The notes under the pieces were generated by a model that ran no database searches, was not told where the DNA came from, and saw only the letters and a list, made by a program, of their open reading frames with translations. This document shows, one piece after another, positions 17,336 to 25,500 of a DNA stretch of 64,000 nucleotides. The first letter of the stretch is position 1. Every line of letters starts with the position of its first letter. The position numbers were made by a program, and so were the translations under genes. The stretch is taken from the NCBI RefSeq assembly GCF_016908115.1, contig NZ_JAFBDH010000003.1:62001-126000 (forward strand), in the 5' to 3' direction. Source of the DNA: Peptoniphilus gorbachii. Lineage in GTDB: Bacteria > Bacillota > Clostridia > Tissierellales > Peptoniphilaceae.

Positions 17336-17658
17336 AACTTGTAATCGCAATAGTTCAAGATGAAGACAGCGAGAATTTAATAAAAATACTCAACAGAAAT
17401 AATTTTAAGGTTACAAAAATAAGCTCAACTGGAGGTTTTTTGAAATCTGGAAATGTTACACTTCTTTCGGGTATTGAAAACGAAGAAAAAGATAAGTTTA
17501 TGGGAATTTTGGAAGAAAACTCAAAAACTAGAGAAGTTAAAAGAACTATTCAACCAATAAATATTCCCGGTCAAGCAATGATTCCTGTGCCAATAAGTGT
17601 AAAAGTTGGCGGAGCTACAATTTTTGTAATAGATGTAGTTGATTTTAAAAAGTTTTAG
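17332..17658 (+). CDS. darA: PII-like cyclic-di-AMP receptor DarA (PstA/YaaQ)
   Basis: Trimeric PII-like signalling protein that binds c-di-AMP. It is 108 residues from GTG 17332, which overlaps the tmk stop; the upstream ATG at 17293 would add 13 residues out of family. Core motifs: KLVIAIVQDEDS, KISSTGGFLKSGN (nucleotide-binding T-loop region), the long B-loop ending IPVPISVKVGGATIFV. Length and loop composition match Bacillus DarA. It lies between tmk and holB as in Bacillus, but is followed here by a second copy. Confidence 0.93.
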   Translation: MKLVIAIVQDEDSENLIKILNRNNFKVTKISSTGGFLKSGNVTLLSGIENEEKDKFMGILEENSKTREVKRTIQPINIPGQAMIPVPISVKVGGATIFVIDVVDFKKF

Positions 17659-17666
17659 GTGATATT

Positions 17667-17957
17667 ATGAATACGAAAATGATGATAGCAATAGTGCAAG
17701 AAAAATACACAGATGACATAATTGATAGATTTTTAGACGAAGATATTTATGTTACAAGACTTTCTTCCACTGGAGGTTTTTTTAAATCAGGTAATACTAC
17801 ACTTTTATTAGGATGTGAAGAAAGTGATCTTGATAAAATCTATTCTATATTTAAGGAACTAACTGAACCAGAAGATATTCACATAGATGAAGGTGACTTT
17901 AAAGTTTCTGGAGCAACAATTTTTGTTGTGGACTTAGAAGAGTCTAAGAGAATTTAA
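17667..17957 (+). CDS. Second DarA-family PII-like protein, shortened B-loop
   Basis: 96-residue paralogue of the preceding gene. The N-terminal MIAIVQEKYTDD, RLSSTGGFFKSGNTTLL and the closing VSGATIFVVDLE align well. The region between them, which in DarA forms the long Pro-rich B-loop, is shorter by roughly a dozen residues and acidic (EPEDIHIDEGDF). It starts 8 bp after the first copy behind AGGTGA, and its stop overlaps the holB start. It may bind c-di-AMP differently, bind another ligand, or form mixed trimers with DarA; none of this is shown by sequence alone. Confidence 0.88.
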   Translation: MNTKMMIAIVQEKYTDDIIDRFLDEDIYVTRLSSTGGFFKSGNTTLLLGCEESDLDKIYSIFKELTEPEDIHIDEGDFKVSGATIFVVDLEESKRI

Positions 17958-18895
17958 TGTTTTTAGAAAATAATGAAATAATAAATAGCTTGGAAAAAGA
18001 TTTAGTAAATAAGTCTTACAGCCACGCTTATCTTTTTTGTGGTCCAAAGGGAATAGGAAAATTTTCTCACGCAAAAAATTTTGCGAGAGCTATTTTAAAA
18101 GAAGATAGTGAATCTATTAGATTTTTTAGTGGAATAGATGATTATGAGGATGCTGATCTTTTTATTGTAAAAAGTGAGGGCAATATAAAAAAAGAAGAAA
18201 TTGAAGAAATTATTGAAAATTCTTTTTCTAAACCCTATACTGGAAGCCATAAAATTGTAATTATTGACGACTTCGACAAGGTAACAGTAGAAGGACAAAA
18301 TGCACTTTTAAAAACTTTGGAAGAGCCAATGGATTATTTGATTTTAATTTTAATTTCAAACACCATGAAAAAAATTCTTCCGACAATTATTTCTAGGTGC
18401 AGGGTTTTAAAATTTTCTGATGTTACAGTAAAAAGAATAGAAAATTTTTTAAAAAAAGCAAATATTACAGAAAAAAATGCAAGACTTTTTTCTCGCCTTT
18501 CCAATGGAAATGTTAGTCTTGCCCTTAAATATTCTGAAGATCCAGAACTTTTGTCAAAAAGAGAGGACCTAATAAAGGTTCTTGATAAAATTATTAGAAA
18601 TACTGAATTTATTTTTGACGAGCATAAATTTTTTAAAGATAATCGTGAGGATTTTCCTGAGATATTAAATTTTATGCTAACTTGGTATTTGGATTTAGTT
18701 TATGTAAAAAGTGGAAGAGAAGAAAAAATTGTAAATATTGATAAAATAGATTTATTAAAACTAGAGGATGTAAATATAGAAAGAGCTATAAAATCCTATG
18801 ATGCAATTATAAATGCCCTTATTAGATGGGAAAAAAATATAAATTTTGACTTAAATGTGGAGACACTTTTAATGGAATTAGGGGGAATTAGATGA
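17957..18895 (+). CDS. holB: DNA polymerase III delta' subunit
   Basis: Clamp-loader subunit of about 312 residues. It has an AAA+ fold with P-loop CGPKGIGKFSHA near residue 28, VIIDDFDKVTVEGQNALLKTLEEP (Walker B and following helix) and the SRC motif in IISRCRVLKF. The four-cysteine zinc module that delta' usually carries after the P-loop helix is absent. The gene order tmk-darA-holB-ricT supports the assignment. It is overlapped by 4 bp with ricT. Confidence 0.9.
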   Translation: MFLENNEIINSLEKDLVNKSYSHAYLFCGPKGIGKFSHAKNFARAILKEDSESIRFFSGIDDYEDADLFIVKSEGNIKKEEIEEIIENSFSKPYTGSHKIVIIDDFDKVTVEGQNALLKTLEEPMDYLILILISNTMKKILPTIISRCRVLKFSDVTVKRIENFLKKANITEKNARLFSRLSNGNVSLALKYSEDPELLSKREDLIKVLDKIIRNTEFIFDEHKFFKDNREDFPEILNFMLTWYLDLVYVKSGREEKIVNIDKIDLLKLEDVNIERAIKSYDAIINALIRWEKNINFDLNVETLLMELGGIR

Positions 18896-19785
18896 TAGAA
18901 ATAGCTGGAATCAGATTTAAAAGAACTGGCAAAATCTATTATTTTGATCCCATTGATATAGATTTAAAAATTGGAGATTATGTAATAGTTGAAACTGTTC
19001 GTGGACTTGAGTTTGGTGCAGTTGAGCTTTTAAAAGATATAGATGAAGAAAGTATAAAGGGAGAATTAAAACCTGTTATACGTTTAGCAAGCCAAGAAGA
19101 TAAAAATATCAATGTGGAAAATAGGAATAAGGCCAAGGAAGCAATTATAATTTGTGAACAAAAAGTAGAAGAGCATGGTCTTGATATGAAATTAATCTCA
19201 TGCGAGTACACTTTTGACCGCTCAAAATTATTATTTTACTTCACAGCTGATGGTAGAGTTGACTTTAGAGAATTAGTAAGAGATCTTGCCTCAATTTTTA
19301 AAACAAGAATTGAGCTAAGACAAATTGGAGTAAGAGACCAAGCTAAATTTGTTGGAGGACTTGGTTGTTGTGGCAGACCAACTTGTTGTTCAACTTTTTT
19401 AAGTGAATTTTCTCCTGTGTCAATAAAAATGGCAAAGGATCAAAATTTAAGTTTAAATCCTACAAAAATTTCAGGGATTTGTGGTAGACTTATGTGCTGC
19501 CTAAAGTATGAACAAGATGGCTACGAATGTATAAACAAAAAAATGCCTAGAGCTGGCGAAATTGTAAAAACAAAAAGAGGTAAGGCAACAGTAGTATCAA
19601 CTTATACAATACAAGAACTTGTAAAGGTTATGTATGAGGTTGAAGATGAAAAAGAAACTGTTTATCTTGAACTTGATGAGATTAAGAGAACTCGTGAATT
19701 TAACAAAACTTTTATAAATGAATCAAAATCACTTAATGTAGAAGAGTACGACGAAAGTGAACTTGTAGAATTAGAGAGGGATTAG
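18892..19785 (+). CDS. ricT: PSP1-domain protein RicT (YaaT)
   Basis: PSP1-family protein of 297 residues. In Bacillus it is part of the RicA-RicF-RicT complex that influences RNA processing by RNase Y and carries iron-sulfur clusters. The cysteine cluster is intact: LGCCGRPTCCSTF followed by GICGRLMCCLKYE (about residues 157-205). The C-terminal basic/acidic segment is variable. It is translationally coupled to holB by an ATGA overlap. No ricA or ricF homologue is visible in the window. Confidence 0.93.
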   Translation: MIEIAGIRFKRTGKIYYFDPIDIDLKIGDYVIVETVRGLEFGAVELLKDIDEESIKGELKPVIRLASQEDKNINVENRNKAKEAIIICEQKVEEHGLDMKLISCEYTFDRSKLLFYFTADGRVDFRELVRDLASIFKTRIELRQIGVRDQAKFVGGLGCCGRPTCCSTFLSEFSPVSIKMAKDQNLSLNPTKISGICGRLMCCLKYEQDGYECINKKMPRAGEIVKTKRGKATVVSTYTIQELVKVMYEVEDEKETVYLELDEIKRTREFNKTFINESKSLNVEEYDESELVELERD

Positions 19786-19806
19786 GGATAAGTTTTTTCT
19801 TATCCC
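19785..19806 (+). terminator. Hairpin after ricT (weak terminator)
   Basis: Perfect 8-bp stem GGGATAAG / CTTATCCC around a six-T loop, overlapping the ricT stop. Only CTTATT follows it, so termination is likely partial and the hydrolase gene 7 bp downstream may be read through. Confidence 0.55.
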
Positions 19807-19812
19807 CTTATT

Positions 19813-21915
19813 ATGAGAATAAATAATTTTTTAATAAAAATATCAAATAAAATAAATAATTTTTTCAAAAAACACTTTGGGAGAGCTAGTGGATTTGCTT
19901 TTATAATTGTGGCGATAATGTCTTTATTTTCTGCCACATTTTTTTATTACTACATAGAAGATTTTAAGGTGCCTAAAGCTCTTTCTCTTACAATTTTTGC
20001 GGTACTATTTTTTATTTTTTATCTTATAGTATGCTTTTTACTTAAATTTATTTTTCTACTTTTAAAGAGAATTAGGACAAAAAATCTCGCAGTTTATGGG
20101 CTTTTAATTTATGGAATAAAATATTTTTATGAGGAGTGTCTATATTATGTTGATATAGATTATTTTGAAGTAATTTTTATTGGGATAGCTTTTATCGTCA
20201 TAGTCGCCTTTGCAAAATCCTTAATTTCTTTTGCAAAGAATAAAAAGAAAAAGGCACTTATATTTTTACTTCCAAGCACGTTTATTATTGGAGCTTCTAT
20301 TTATTTTATGTTATTTCCTGGATTTAATAGCGGAGAAATCTATGATCTAGCAGGTGAAAAAAATAAAATTGCCACAAAAGCAGAAAAATATGAAGTTGAA
20401 GTAATTGATTATGAAGGAAGACCTGTAGATTTATCTGATTTTGTAGGATATAGTGGTAGGATAAAAAAAGTAAGAGACAAATATTTTGGCAAGACTTTAA
20501 AGGAAACAGAAGTTAAGGGAAGAATTTATGCTCCAAAAAATTTACAAAAAGCGCCAGTTTTATTTGTCCTTCATGGAAATCACAGATTCACTACAAAAAA
20601 TTATTTGGGCTATGATTATTTAGGACACTATTTAGCCAAGAGAGGAATTGCCCTTGTATCTGTTGATGAAAATATGCTAAATGGATTTTTTAAATTTGGT
20701 CTTTCCAATGAAAATGACGCCAGAGCAGTTCTACTTCTAGAAAATATAAAAAATATTTTTTCGAGAAATAAAATTAAAGATAGCGTCCTTTATAACAAAT
20801 TCGACTCAGAAAATATAGCCCTACTTGGCCATTCTCGTGGTGGAGAAGCAGCAGCTATAGCCTATAATTTCAATGAACTAAATCTTCATCCTGACGATGG
20901 AAATATTTATCACGCCTATAATTTTAATATAAAGGCAGTTATAACAGTTTCTCCAACTTACGATCAATACGAACCATCAGATAAGAGTATAATTTTAAAG
21001 GATGTAGACTATCTTACAATAGCTGGCAGTAATGACGCCGACGTAGACGGTTTTGAAGGTATGCTTCTTTATGACAATGTAATATTTTCTGGTAAGAAAG
21101 ATAATTTTAAAGCAGCTCTTTACTTTGGATATGGAAATCATGGCAACTTCAATTCACTTTGGGGCGATTATGATTTAGATCCAGCAGAGGGATTTTTCTT
21201 AAACAGAAAAGAACTATTAAAGGGCGACGATCAAAGAGAAATTTTATCAATTTATAGCCTTAACTTTTTGGAAAATGCCTTTGGAAAAACTTATAACAGA
21301 GAAATTTTTAGGGAAGGACCAAATAAATATAATGACCTTCCAAAGACAAATTACTACAACAGATATATGGACTCAAGTTTTTATAAAATTGCAAATTTTG
21401 AAGAAGATTACGACTTAAATACAAGCTCAATAGAAGGCGGAATTATAAATTTTTATGACTTAAATCAAATTTATGAAGATAGTCATGATTATGGAGAAAG
21501 TGATTCCAAAACTACTGCAGTTTTTATGGAGGCAAAAAAAGGTTCAAATTATGGCTTGAGATTTACAGAAAAAATTCCAAGGGGAAAATTTTTACAATTT
21601 GACATGGAAAATTTAAATTATGAAGAAAATTCAGATAAAATTAGTGTAGAAATTCAAGACACTTGGGGAAATTCATCTTCACTAAATTTATCAAAATATA
21701 AAATTTTAAGTCCAATTACAAAATCCTTTATCTACAAAACTGACTATTTAACAGGTGATTATGTAAAGAGATTTATGCCACAGACAGTTTTAATTCCACT
21801 AGAAGATTTTAAAAATAAAAATAGTGAAATAAATTTAGATGAAATAAATAAAATTGAGTTTAAATTTATGGGTAATTCAAAAATTTCAATAGATAATTTA
21901 GGAATTTCTAATTAA
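19813..21915 (+). CDS. Membrane-anchored alpha/beta hydrolase with C-terminal beta domain
   Basis: 700-residue protein. About 170 N-terminal residues hold four to five hydrophobic helices. They are followed, from about residue 230, by an alpha/beta hydrolase core: VLFVLHGNHRFTTKN (oxyanion strand), nucleophile Ser in LLGHSRGGEAA, the acid in AGSNDADVDGFEG, and His in YGNHGNFNS. The last ~200 residues are predicted beta-rich, resembling a ligand-binding jelly roll (VEIQDTWGNSSSLNLSKY). The closest general relatives I recall are chlorophyllase/PET-hydrolase-type enzymes. No substrate is evident. The start has no clear ribosome-binding site, and expression may depend on read-through from ricT. 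Confidence 0.75.
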   Translation: MRINNFLIKISNKINNFFKKHFGRASGFAFIIVAIMSLFSATFFYYYIEDFKVPKALSLTIFAVLFFIFYLIVCFLLKFIFLLLKRIRTKNLAVYGLLIYGIKYFYEECLYYVDIDYFEVIFIGIAFIVIVAFAKSLISFAKNKKKKALIFLLPSTFIIGASIYFMLFPGFNSGEIYDLAGEKNKIATKAEKYEVEVIDYEGRPVDLSDFVGYSGRIKKVRDKYFGKTLKETEVKGRIYAPKNLQKAPVLFVLHGNHRFTTKNYLGYDYLGHYLAKRGIALVSVDENMLNGFFKFGLSNENDARAVLLLENIKNIFSRNKIKDSVLYNKFDSENIALLGHSRGGEAAAIAYNFNELNLHPDDGNIYHAYNFNIKAVITVSPTYDQYEPSDKSIILKDVDYLTIAGSNDADVDGFEGMLLYDNVIFSGKKDNFKAALYFGYGNHGNFNSLWGDYDLDPAEGFFLNRKELLKGDDQREILSIYSLNFLENAFGKTYNREIFREGPNKYNDLPKTNYYNRYMDSSFYKIANFEEDYDLNTSSIEGGIINFYDLNQIYEDSHDYGESDSKTTAVFMEAKKGSNYGLRFTEKIPRGKFLQFDMENLNYEENSDKISVEIQDTWGNSSSLNLSKYKILSPITKSFIYKTDYLTGDYVKRFMPQTVLIPLEDFKNKNSEINLDEINKIEFKFMGNSKISIDNLGISN

Positions 21916-22013
21916 ATGTTTTAAATAAAAAAATGAGGGTAACATAGTAATATGAGTATTATAGCTTGAGGCTAAATAGTATAAAATAAATTAAATTGCG
22001 GAGGTTTATTATT

Positions 22014-22496
22014 ATGGAAAGTAAATTATTAAAGGGATTAAATGAACAATATAATTTTGAAGTAGCATCTGGATACATTTATTATTCAATGGCCAATTAT
22101 GTAAAAGATAAAGGAATGGATGGATTTGCTCACTTCTTTAATAAACAAGCAGAAGAAGAATTTGCTCACGCAGAAAAGTTAAGACAATTCTTATTTGAAA
22201 TAGATGTAAGACCAGAACTTGAAGGAATTGAAAAACCAGAAGTTGAATTTGGAACATTCACAGAAACTTTTAAGACAGCTTATGAACATGAACAAGAAGT
22301 TACAAGAAGAATTAATAAACTAGTGGATCTTTCAGTTGAAGAAAATGATCACAGAGTAACTTCACTTCTACAATGGTATGTTGACGAACAAGTTGAAGAA
22401 GAAGATAATTTCAGAGGAATTATCGAAAGACTTGAAAGAATCAACGAAAGCTGGGCAGGTCTTTATATCTACGATGCTGAACTTGGCAGAAGATAA
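22014..22496 (+). CDS. Ferritin
   Basis: Iron-storage ferritin subunit, 160 residues, bacterial FtnA type without heme ligand. Ferroxidase-centre residues lie in NEQYNFEVASGYIYYSMANY, EEEFAHAEKLRQF and later QWYVDEQVEEEDNF. The start is ATG 22014 with GGAGG nine bases upstream, the only placement that gives a standard N terminus. It is a single-gene unit closed by a terminator. In an anaerobe rich in hydrogenase and Fe-S proteins it would store iron and limit oxidative damage. Confidence 0.95.
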   Translation: MESKLLKGLNEQYNFEVASGYIYYSMANYVKDKGMDGFAHFFNKQAEEEFAHAEKLRQFLFEIDVRPELEGIEKPEVEFGTFTETFKTAYEHEQEVTRRINKLVDLSVEENDHRVTSLLQWYVDEQVEEEDNFRGIIERLERINESWAGLYIYDAELGRR

Positions 22497-22527
22497 GATA
22501 AATAATATATTTTAAAATAATTTAAAG

Positions 22528-22555
22528 AAGATACCCTTTGTGGGTATCTTTTTTT
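22528..22555 (+). terminator. Terminator of the ferritin gene
   Basis: Perfect 9-bp stem AAGATACCC / GGGTATCTT with a 5-base loop and a long T run. Confidence 0.9.
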
Positions 22556-22565
22556 ATAAATTTTA

Positions 22566-22596
22566 TTGACTTGAACCCAAGGGGCAGGCTTAGACT
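22566..22596 (+). promoter_or_regulatory. Candidate MerR-type promoter with long spacer
   Basis: TTGACT (22566-22571), 19-bp spacer, TAGACT (22591-22596). The spacer contains ACCCAAGGGG, an imperfect CCC/GGG dyad. A 19-bp spacer is typical of promoters activated by MerR proteins; the next gene encodes one, so autoregulation is plausible. Confidence 0.45.
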
Positions 22597-22613
22597 ATAA
22601 GTGGAGGTGGATT

Positions 22614-23471
22614 ATGAAAAGAAATGAAGTTGAAAAAATTACTGGACTTAGACGAAAGGCAATTTTGTATTATGAAGAGAAAAAGTTGATATCTCCAGCC
22701 ATAGAGGAAAATAATTATAGGGATTATTCAGAGGAAGACCTAAATAGGCTTATAAAAATTTCCCTTTACAGAAGACTTGGGCTAAATGTTTCTGAAATAA
22801 AAAATATTTTAGATACAAATAAAAATGAAACCGGGAAAATATTAAGAGATAGGGATTATAAAGTTGAACTAGAAAAAGTCAAAAAGGATTTGCTAGAAAG
22901 AATAATTATGGGCGATGATTTAAAAGAAATCACTGATGAATTAAATTCTTTGGAAAAGGAAGAGAGTATTTATGAGAAACTTACAAGAATTTTTCCAGGA
23001 TATTTTGGTCAAGCTTTTTTTATGGCTTATAAACCCTTTTTAAAAGAAAAGTTAAAAGAAGATGAAGAGAAAGCCTTTAATGATTATATAAATTTTTTGG
23101 ACCATCTTCCTGAAATTGATTTTACAGAAGAAGAAAAAAATTATATAGAAAATTTGACTAGAGATTTTAATAATGAAGATTTGGAAAAAATAAACAGTGA
23201 AAAAATTAAGGCGGCTTATAATATAGAGGACTGGCTAAGGGAAAACAAAGATAATGTAAAGGCTTATGAAGAATTTTTGGAAAGTGAAGCCTATGAAAAT
23301 AGCATCTTAAAGAAAGTTAGGGATAAGATAAGAAAATATATGATTGAAAATAATTATTATGAAGAAGGGATTCCCTTGATTAGAAAAATTAGTCCTTCAT
23401 ATAATAGTTATTACAAAAATCTCTTGAACAGTAATAAGATTTTTTTAGAAAATAAGAGTGATATTAAATAG
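22614..23471 (+). CDS. MerR-family transcriptional regulator
   Basis: 285 residues. The N-terminal winged helix is clear: EVEKITGLRRKAILYYEEKKLISP and the NYRDYSEEDL wing (residues 4-45), then IKISLYRRLGLNVSEIKNIL. A long helical, highly charged region follows and does not match a known effector domain that I recognise; it contains no obvious metal-binding cysteines. Strong GGAGGTGG precedes the ATG. The promoter has a 19-bp spacer. The ligand is unknown. Confidence 0.85.
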   Translation: MKRNEVEKITGLRRKAILYYEEKKLISPAIEENNYRDYSEEDLNRLIKISLYRRLGLNVSEIKNILDTNKNETGKILRDRDYKVELEKVKKDLLERIIMGDDLKEITDELNSLEKEESIYEKLTRIFPGYFGQAFFMAYKPFLKEKLKEDEEKAFNDYINFLDHLPEIDFTEEEKNYIENLTRDFNNEDLEKINSEKIKAAYNIEDWLRENKDNVKAYEEFLESEAYENSILKKVRDKIRKYMIENNYYEEGIPLIRKISPSYNSYYKNLLNSNKIFLENKSDIK

Positions 23472-23484
23472 TTTATAATTATAA

Positions 23485-23516
23485 AAGAGTTGTGATTTTT
23501 CACAACTCTTTTTTTA
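23485..23516. terminator. Bidirectional terminator between convergent genes
   Basis: Perfect 11-bp stem AAGAGTTGTGA / TCACAACTCTT with 4-base loop; seven T on the plus strand, TTTTAT on the minus strand. Confidence 0.9.
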
Positions 23517-23519
23517 ATT

Positions 23520-24422
23520 TTAATTTCTAACTAATAAGTGATCGCCAACTAGGGATTTTTTAAAAATTGTATAAAATTCGCTGTCAAAAAATATTTGATA
23601 ATCTTTATTTATTTTATTTTCAAAAATTAATTTTTCATAAAGTGCTTTTAAATTTTCAATTTTTAATCCAAAGGCAAGAGCAAGGAGAAAATCATCAGAT
23701 TTTGAGACCTTACATTTACATAAATCTTCTTCAACTTTTTCTAGTTCCTTAAATTTTTTGTTTCCCAAAGCTGTCATTTTTGAAAAACTGCTTATTAAGC
23801 TTGCATAAAAAACTAGGGATAGAATTATGCTAATAACTCCAAAAAATTTTTCATTATATACACTTATTACTCCTATGAAAAATAGTAGGGAGAAGATTAC
23901 AAAGGAAATTAAAATTTTAAAAGTCTTTTTTTCTTTTGTTAAAAGTTTTTTTAAAACCATGTCATCTTCAAGAAAATATATAAATTCGTTAAATTTTTTG
24001 TTGTAATTATCTGGTTCTGTCCTTCTTAATCTATCTAAAGTTCTAGTTGAAATTTTATCCTCTTCAAAGGAAAAAAGTATTTGGAAAAGTTTTTTTTCGG
24101 CAGGATCAAGGGCATCAAAATTTAAGTTTTTTAATTCGTAGGATATTTTTTCTTCTCCACTTTTACTTTTATAAAAATTTTTTTCTATTTCTAAATTTCC
24201 GTCGCCATAAACTTTTAAAATCATTGCGATAATTGTGTTGTATATAAAATTTGGTCCCTTATATAGGTAACTTTTTTCGTAGAATTTTAAATCTATATCA
24301 CTTTCTAGACTAGAGTCATTTTTTTTACGTAAAAGAAAGTAACTCATTAATAGAGATAATAATATAAATAATATATTTATTATAAAAAAGTATGTACTTG
24401 ATAAGTTAATTTTAAAATCCAT
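23520..24422 (-). CDS. Membrane protein, possibly related to DUF2207 C-terminal region
   Basis: 300-residue protein. One N-terminal transmembrane helix (residues about 10-32) is followed by a cytosolic winged-helix-like region, two central transmembrane helices (about 170-215) and a C-terminal soluble part ending with a serine/glycine-poor tail. The pattern of a repeated-domain test (IYNTIIAMILKVYGDGNLEIEK, then LDPAEKKLFQILF) is reminiscent of DUF2207 proteins, which also have LxxxGxLxI followed by LxxxExxLL. That resemblance is weak. It faces trxB divergently. No function is assigned. Confidence 0.6.
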   Translation of the reverse strand: MDFKINLSSTYFFIINILFILLSLLMSYFLLRKKNDSSLESDIDLKFYEKSYLYKGPNFIYNTIIAMILKVYGDGNLEIEKNFYKSKSGEEKISYELKNLNFDALDPAEKKLFQILFSFEEDKISTRTLDRLRRTEPDNYNKKFNEFIYFLEDDMVLKKLLTKEKKTFKILISFVIFSLLFFIGVISVYNEKFFGVISIILSLVFYASLISSFSKMTALGNKKFKELEKVEEDLCKCKVSKSDDFLLALAFGLKIENLKALYEKLIFENKINKDYQIFFDSEFYTIFKKSLVGDHLLVRN

Positions 24423-24490
24423 TTAATCACCTCTATATATTATATACAAAAAAATAATTTTGGGTATAATAAATATATTGGAGGGATAGG

Positions 24491-25444
24491 ATGTACGATA
24501 TTATAATAATAGGCGGAGGTCCAGCAGGTTTAACTGCAGGTCTTTATGCTGCTAGAAGTAAAAAGAAAACTTTAATTATAGAAAAGGGAATTGAAGGCGG
24601 ACAAATTGCTGAAACTACCCAAGTTGAAAATTATCCAGGAATTGATACTATTGATGGAGTTGAACTTGGAAAGAGAATGGCTGACCAAGCGAAAAAGTTT
24701 GGCGCAAAAATTGTTATGGACGAGGTTGAGGATCTTGAACTTGAAGGTCAAGTAAAAAAAATTAAGGGTCATGTTGATTCTTATGAAGCTAAGGCTGTAA
24801 TCATTGCAACAGGAGCTTCTCCAAGAGAAATTGGTGCACCTGGAGAAAAAGAATATAAGGGTCGTGGCGTAAGTTATTGCTCTACTTGTGATGCTGCTTT
24901 TTACGAAGATGAAACTGTATATGTTGTTGGCGGCGGCGACTCAGCTGTTCAAGAGGCAATTTTTATTACAAACTTTGCAAAAAAAGTTTACATCATTCAC
25001 AGAAGAGATGAACTTAGAGCTTCAAAAGTTCTTCAAGAAAAAGCCTTTAATAACGATAAAATTGATTTTATTTGGAATACAACTGTAAAGGAAATTAAGG
25101 GCGACAAAATTGTAAATGAAATGATTTTGCATGATACAAAAACTGGAGAAGACAGATCAATTAAATCTGATGATCCTTTTGGAATTTTTGTATTCATTGG
25201 TTATATTCCTATGACAGAAATGTTTAAGGATAAAGTGGAGTTAACAGATGATGGATACATCAAAACTGACGAAGAAATGAGGACAAATGTGCCAGGAGTT
25301 TTTGCTGCCGGAGACATTAGAAAGAAAAGTGTTCGCCAAGTTGTAAACGCTGCTGGTGACGGTGCAGTTGCTGCCATGAATGCACAAAAATATATTGACG
25401 AAGAAGAAGGAAATCTTTACGAAGGTTTTAAGGAGAATAAATAA
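24491..25444 (+). CDS. trxB: Thioredoxin reductase
   Basis: FAD/NADPH-dependent reductase of thioredoxin, 317 residues. It has FAD-binding GGGPAGLTAGLYAARS at the N terminus, NAD(P)-binding VVGGGDSAVQEA, the active-site dithiol C130-S-T-C133 (usual CATC, here CSTC) and the C-terminal FAAGDIR...RQVVNAAGDGA FAD motif. A TATAAT at 24465-24470 precedes GGAGGGA and the ATG. It is a monocistronic unit ended by a hairpin. Confidence 0.95.
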   Translation: MYDIIIIGGGPAGLTAGLYAARSKKKTLIIEKGIEGGQIAETTQVENYPGIDTIDGVELGKRMADQAKKFGAKIVMDEVEDLELEGQVKKIKGHVDSYEAKAVIIATGASPREIGAPGEKEYKGRGVSYCSTCDAAFYEDETVYVVGGGDSAVQEAIFITNFAKKVYIIHRRDELRASKVLQEKAFNNDKIDFIWNTTVKEIKGDKIVNEMILHDTKTGEDRSIKSDDPFGIFVFIGYIPMTEMFKDKVELTDDGYIKTDEEMRTNVPGVFAAGDIRKKSVRQVVNAAGDGAVAAMNAQKYIDEEEGNLYEGFKENK

Positions 25445-25459
25445 AAATTTACAAAAAGA

Positions 25460-25497
25460 AAACATTGCTTGATCTTATTCAAACAATGTTTTTTTAT
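25460..25497 (+). terminator. Terminator of trxB
   Basis: AAACATTG-C-TTGA / TCAA-A-CAATGTTT hairpin (25460-25491) with one internal mismatch and 6-base loop, followed by T run. Confidence 0.88.
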
Positions 25498-25500
25498 TTT

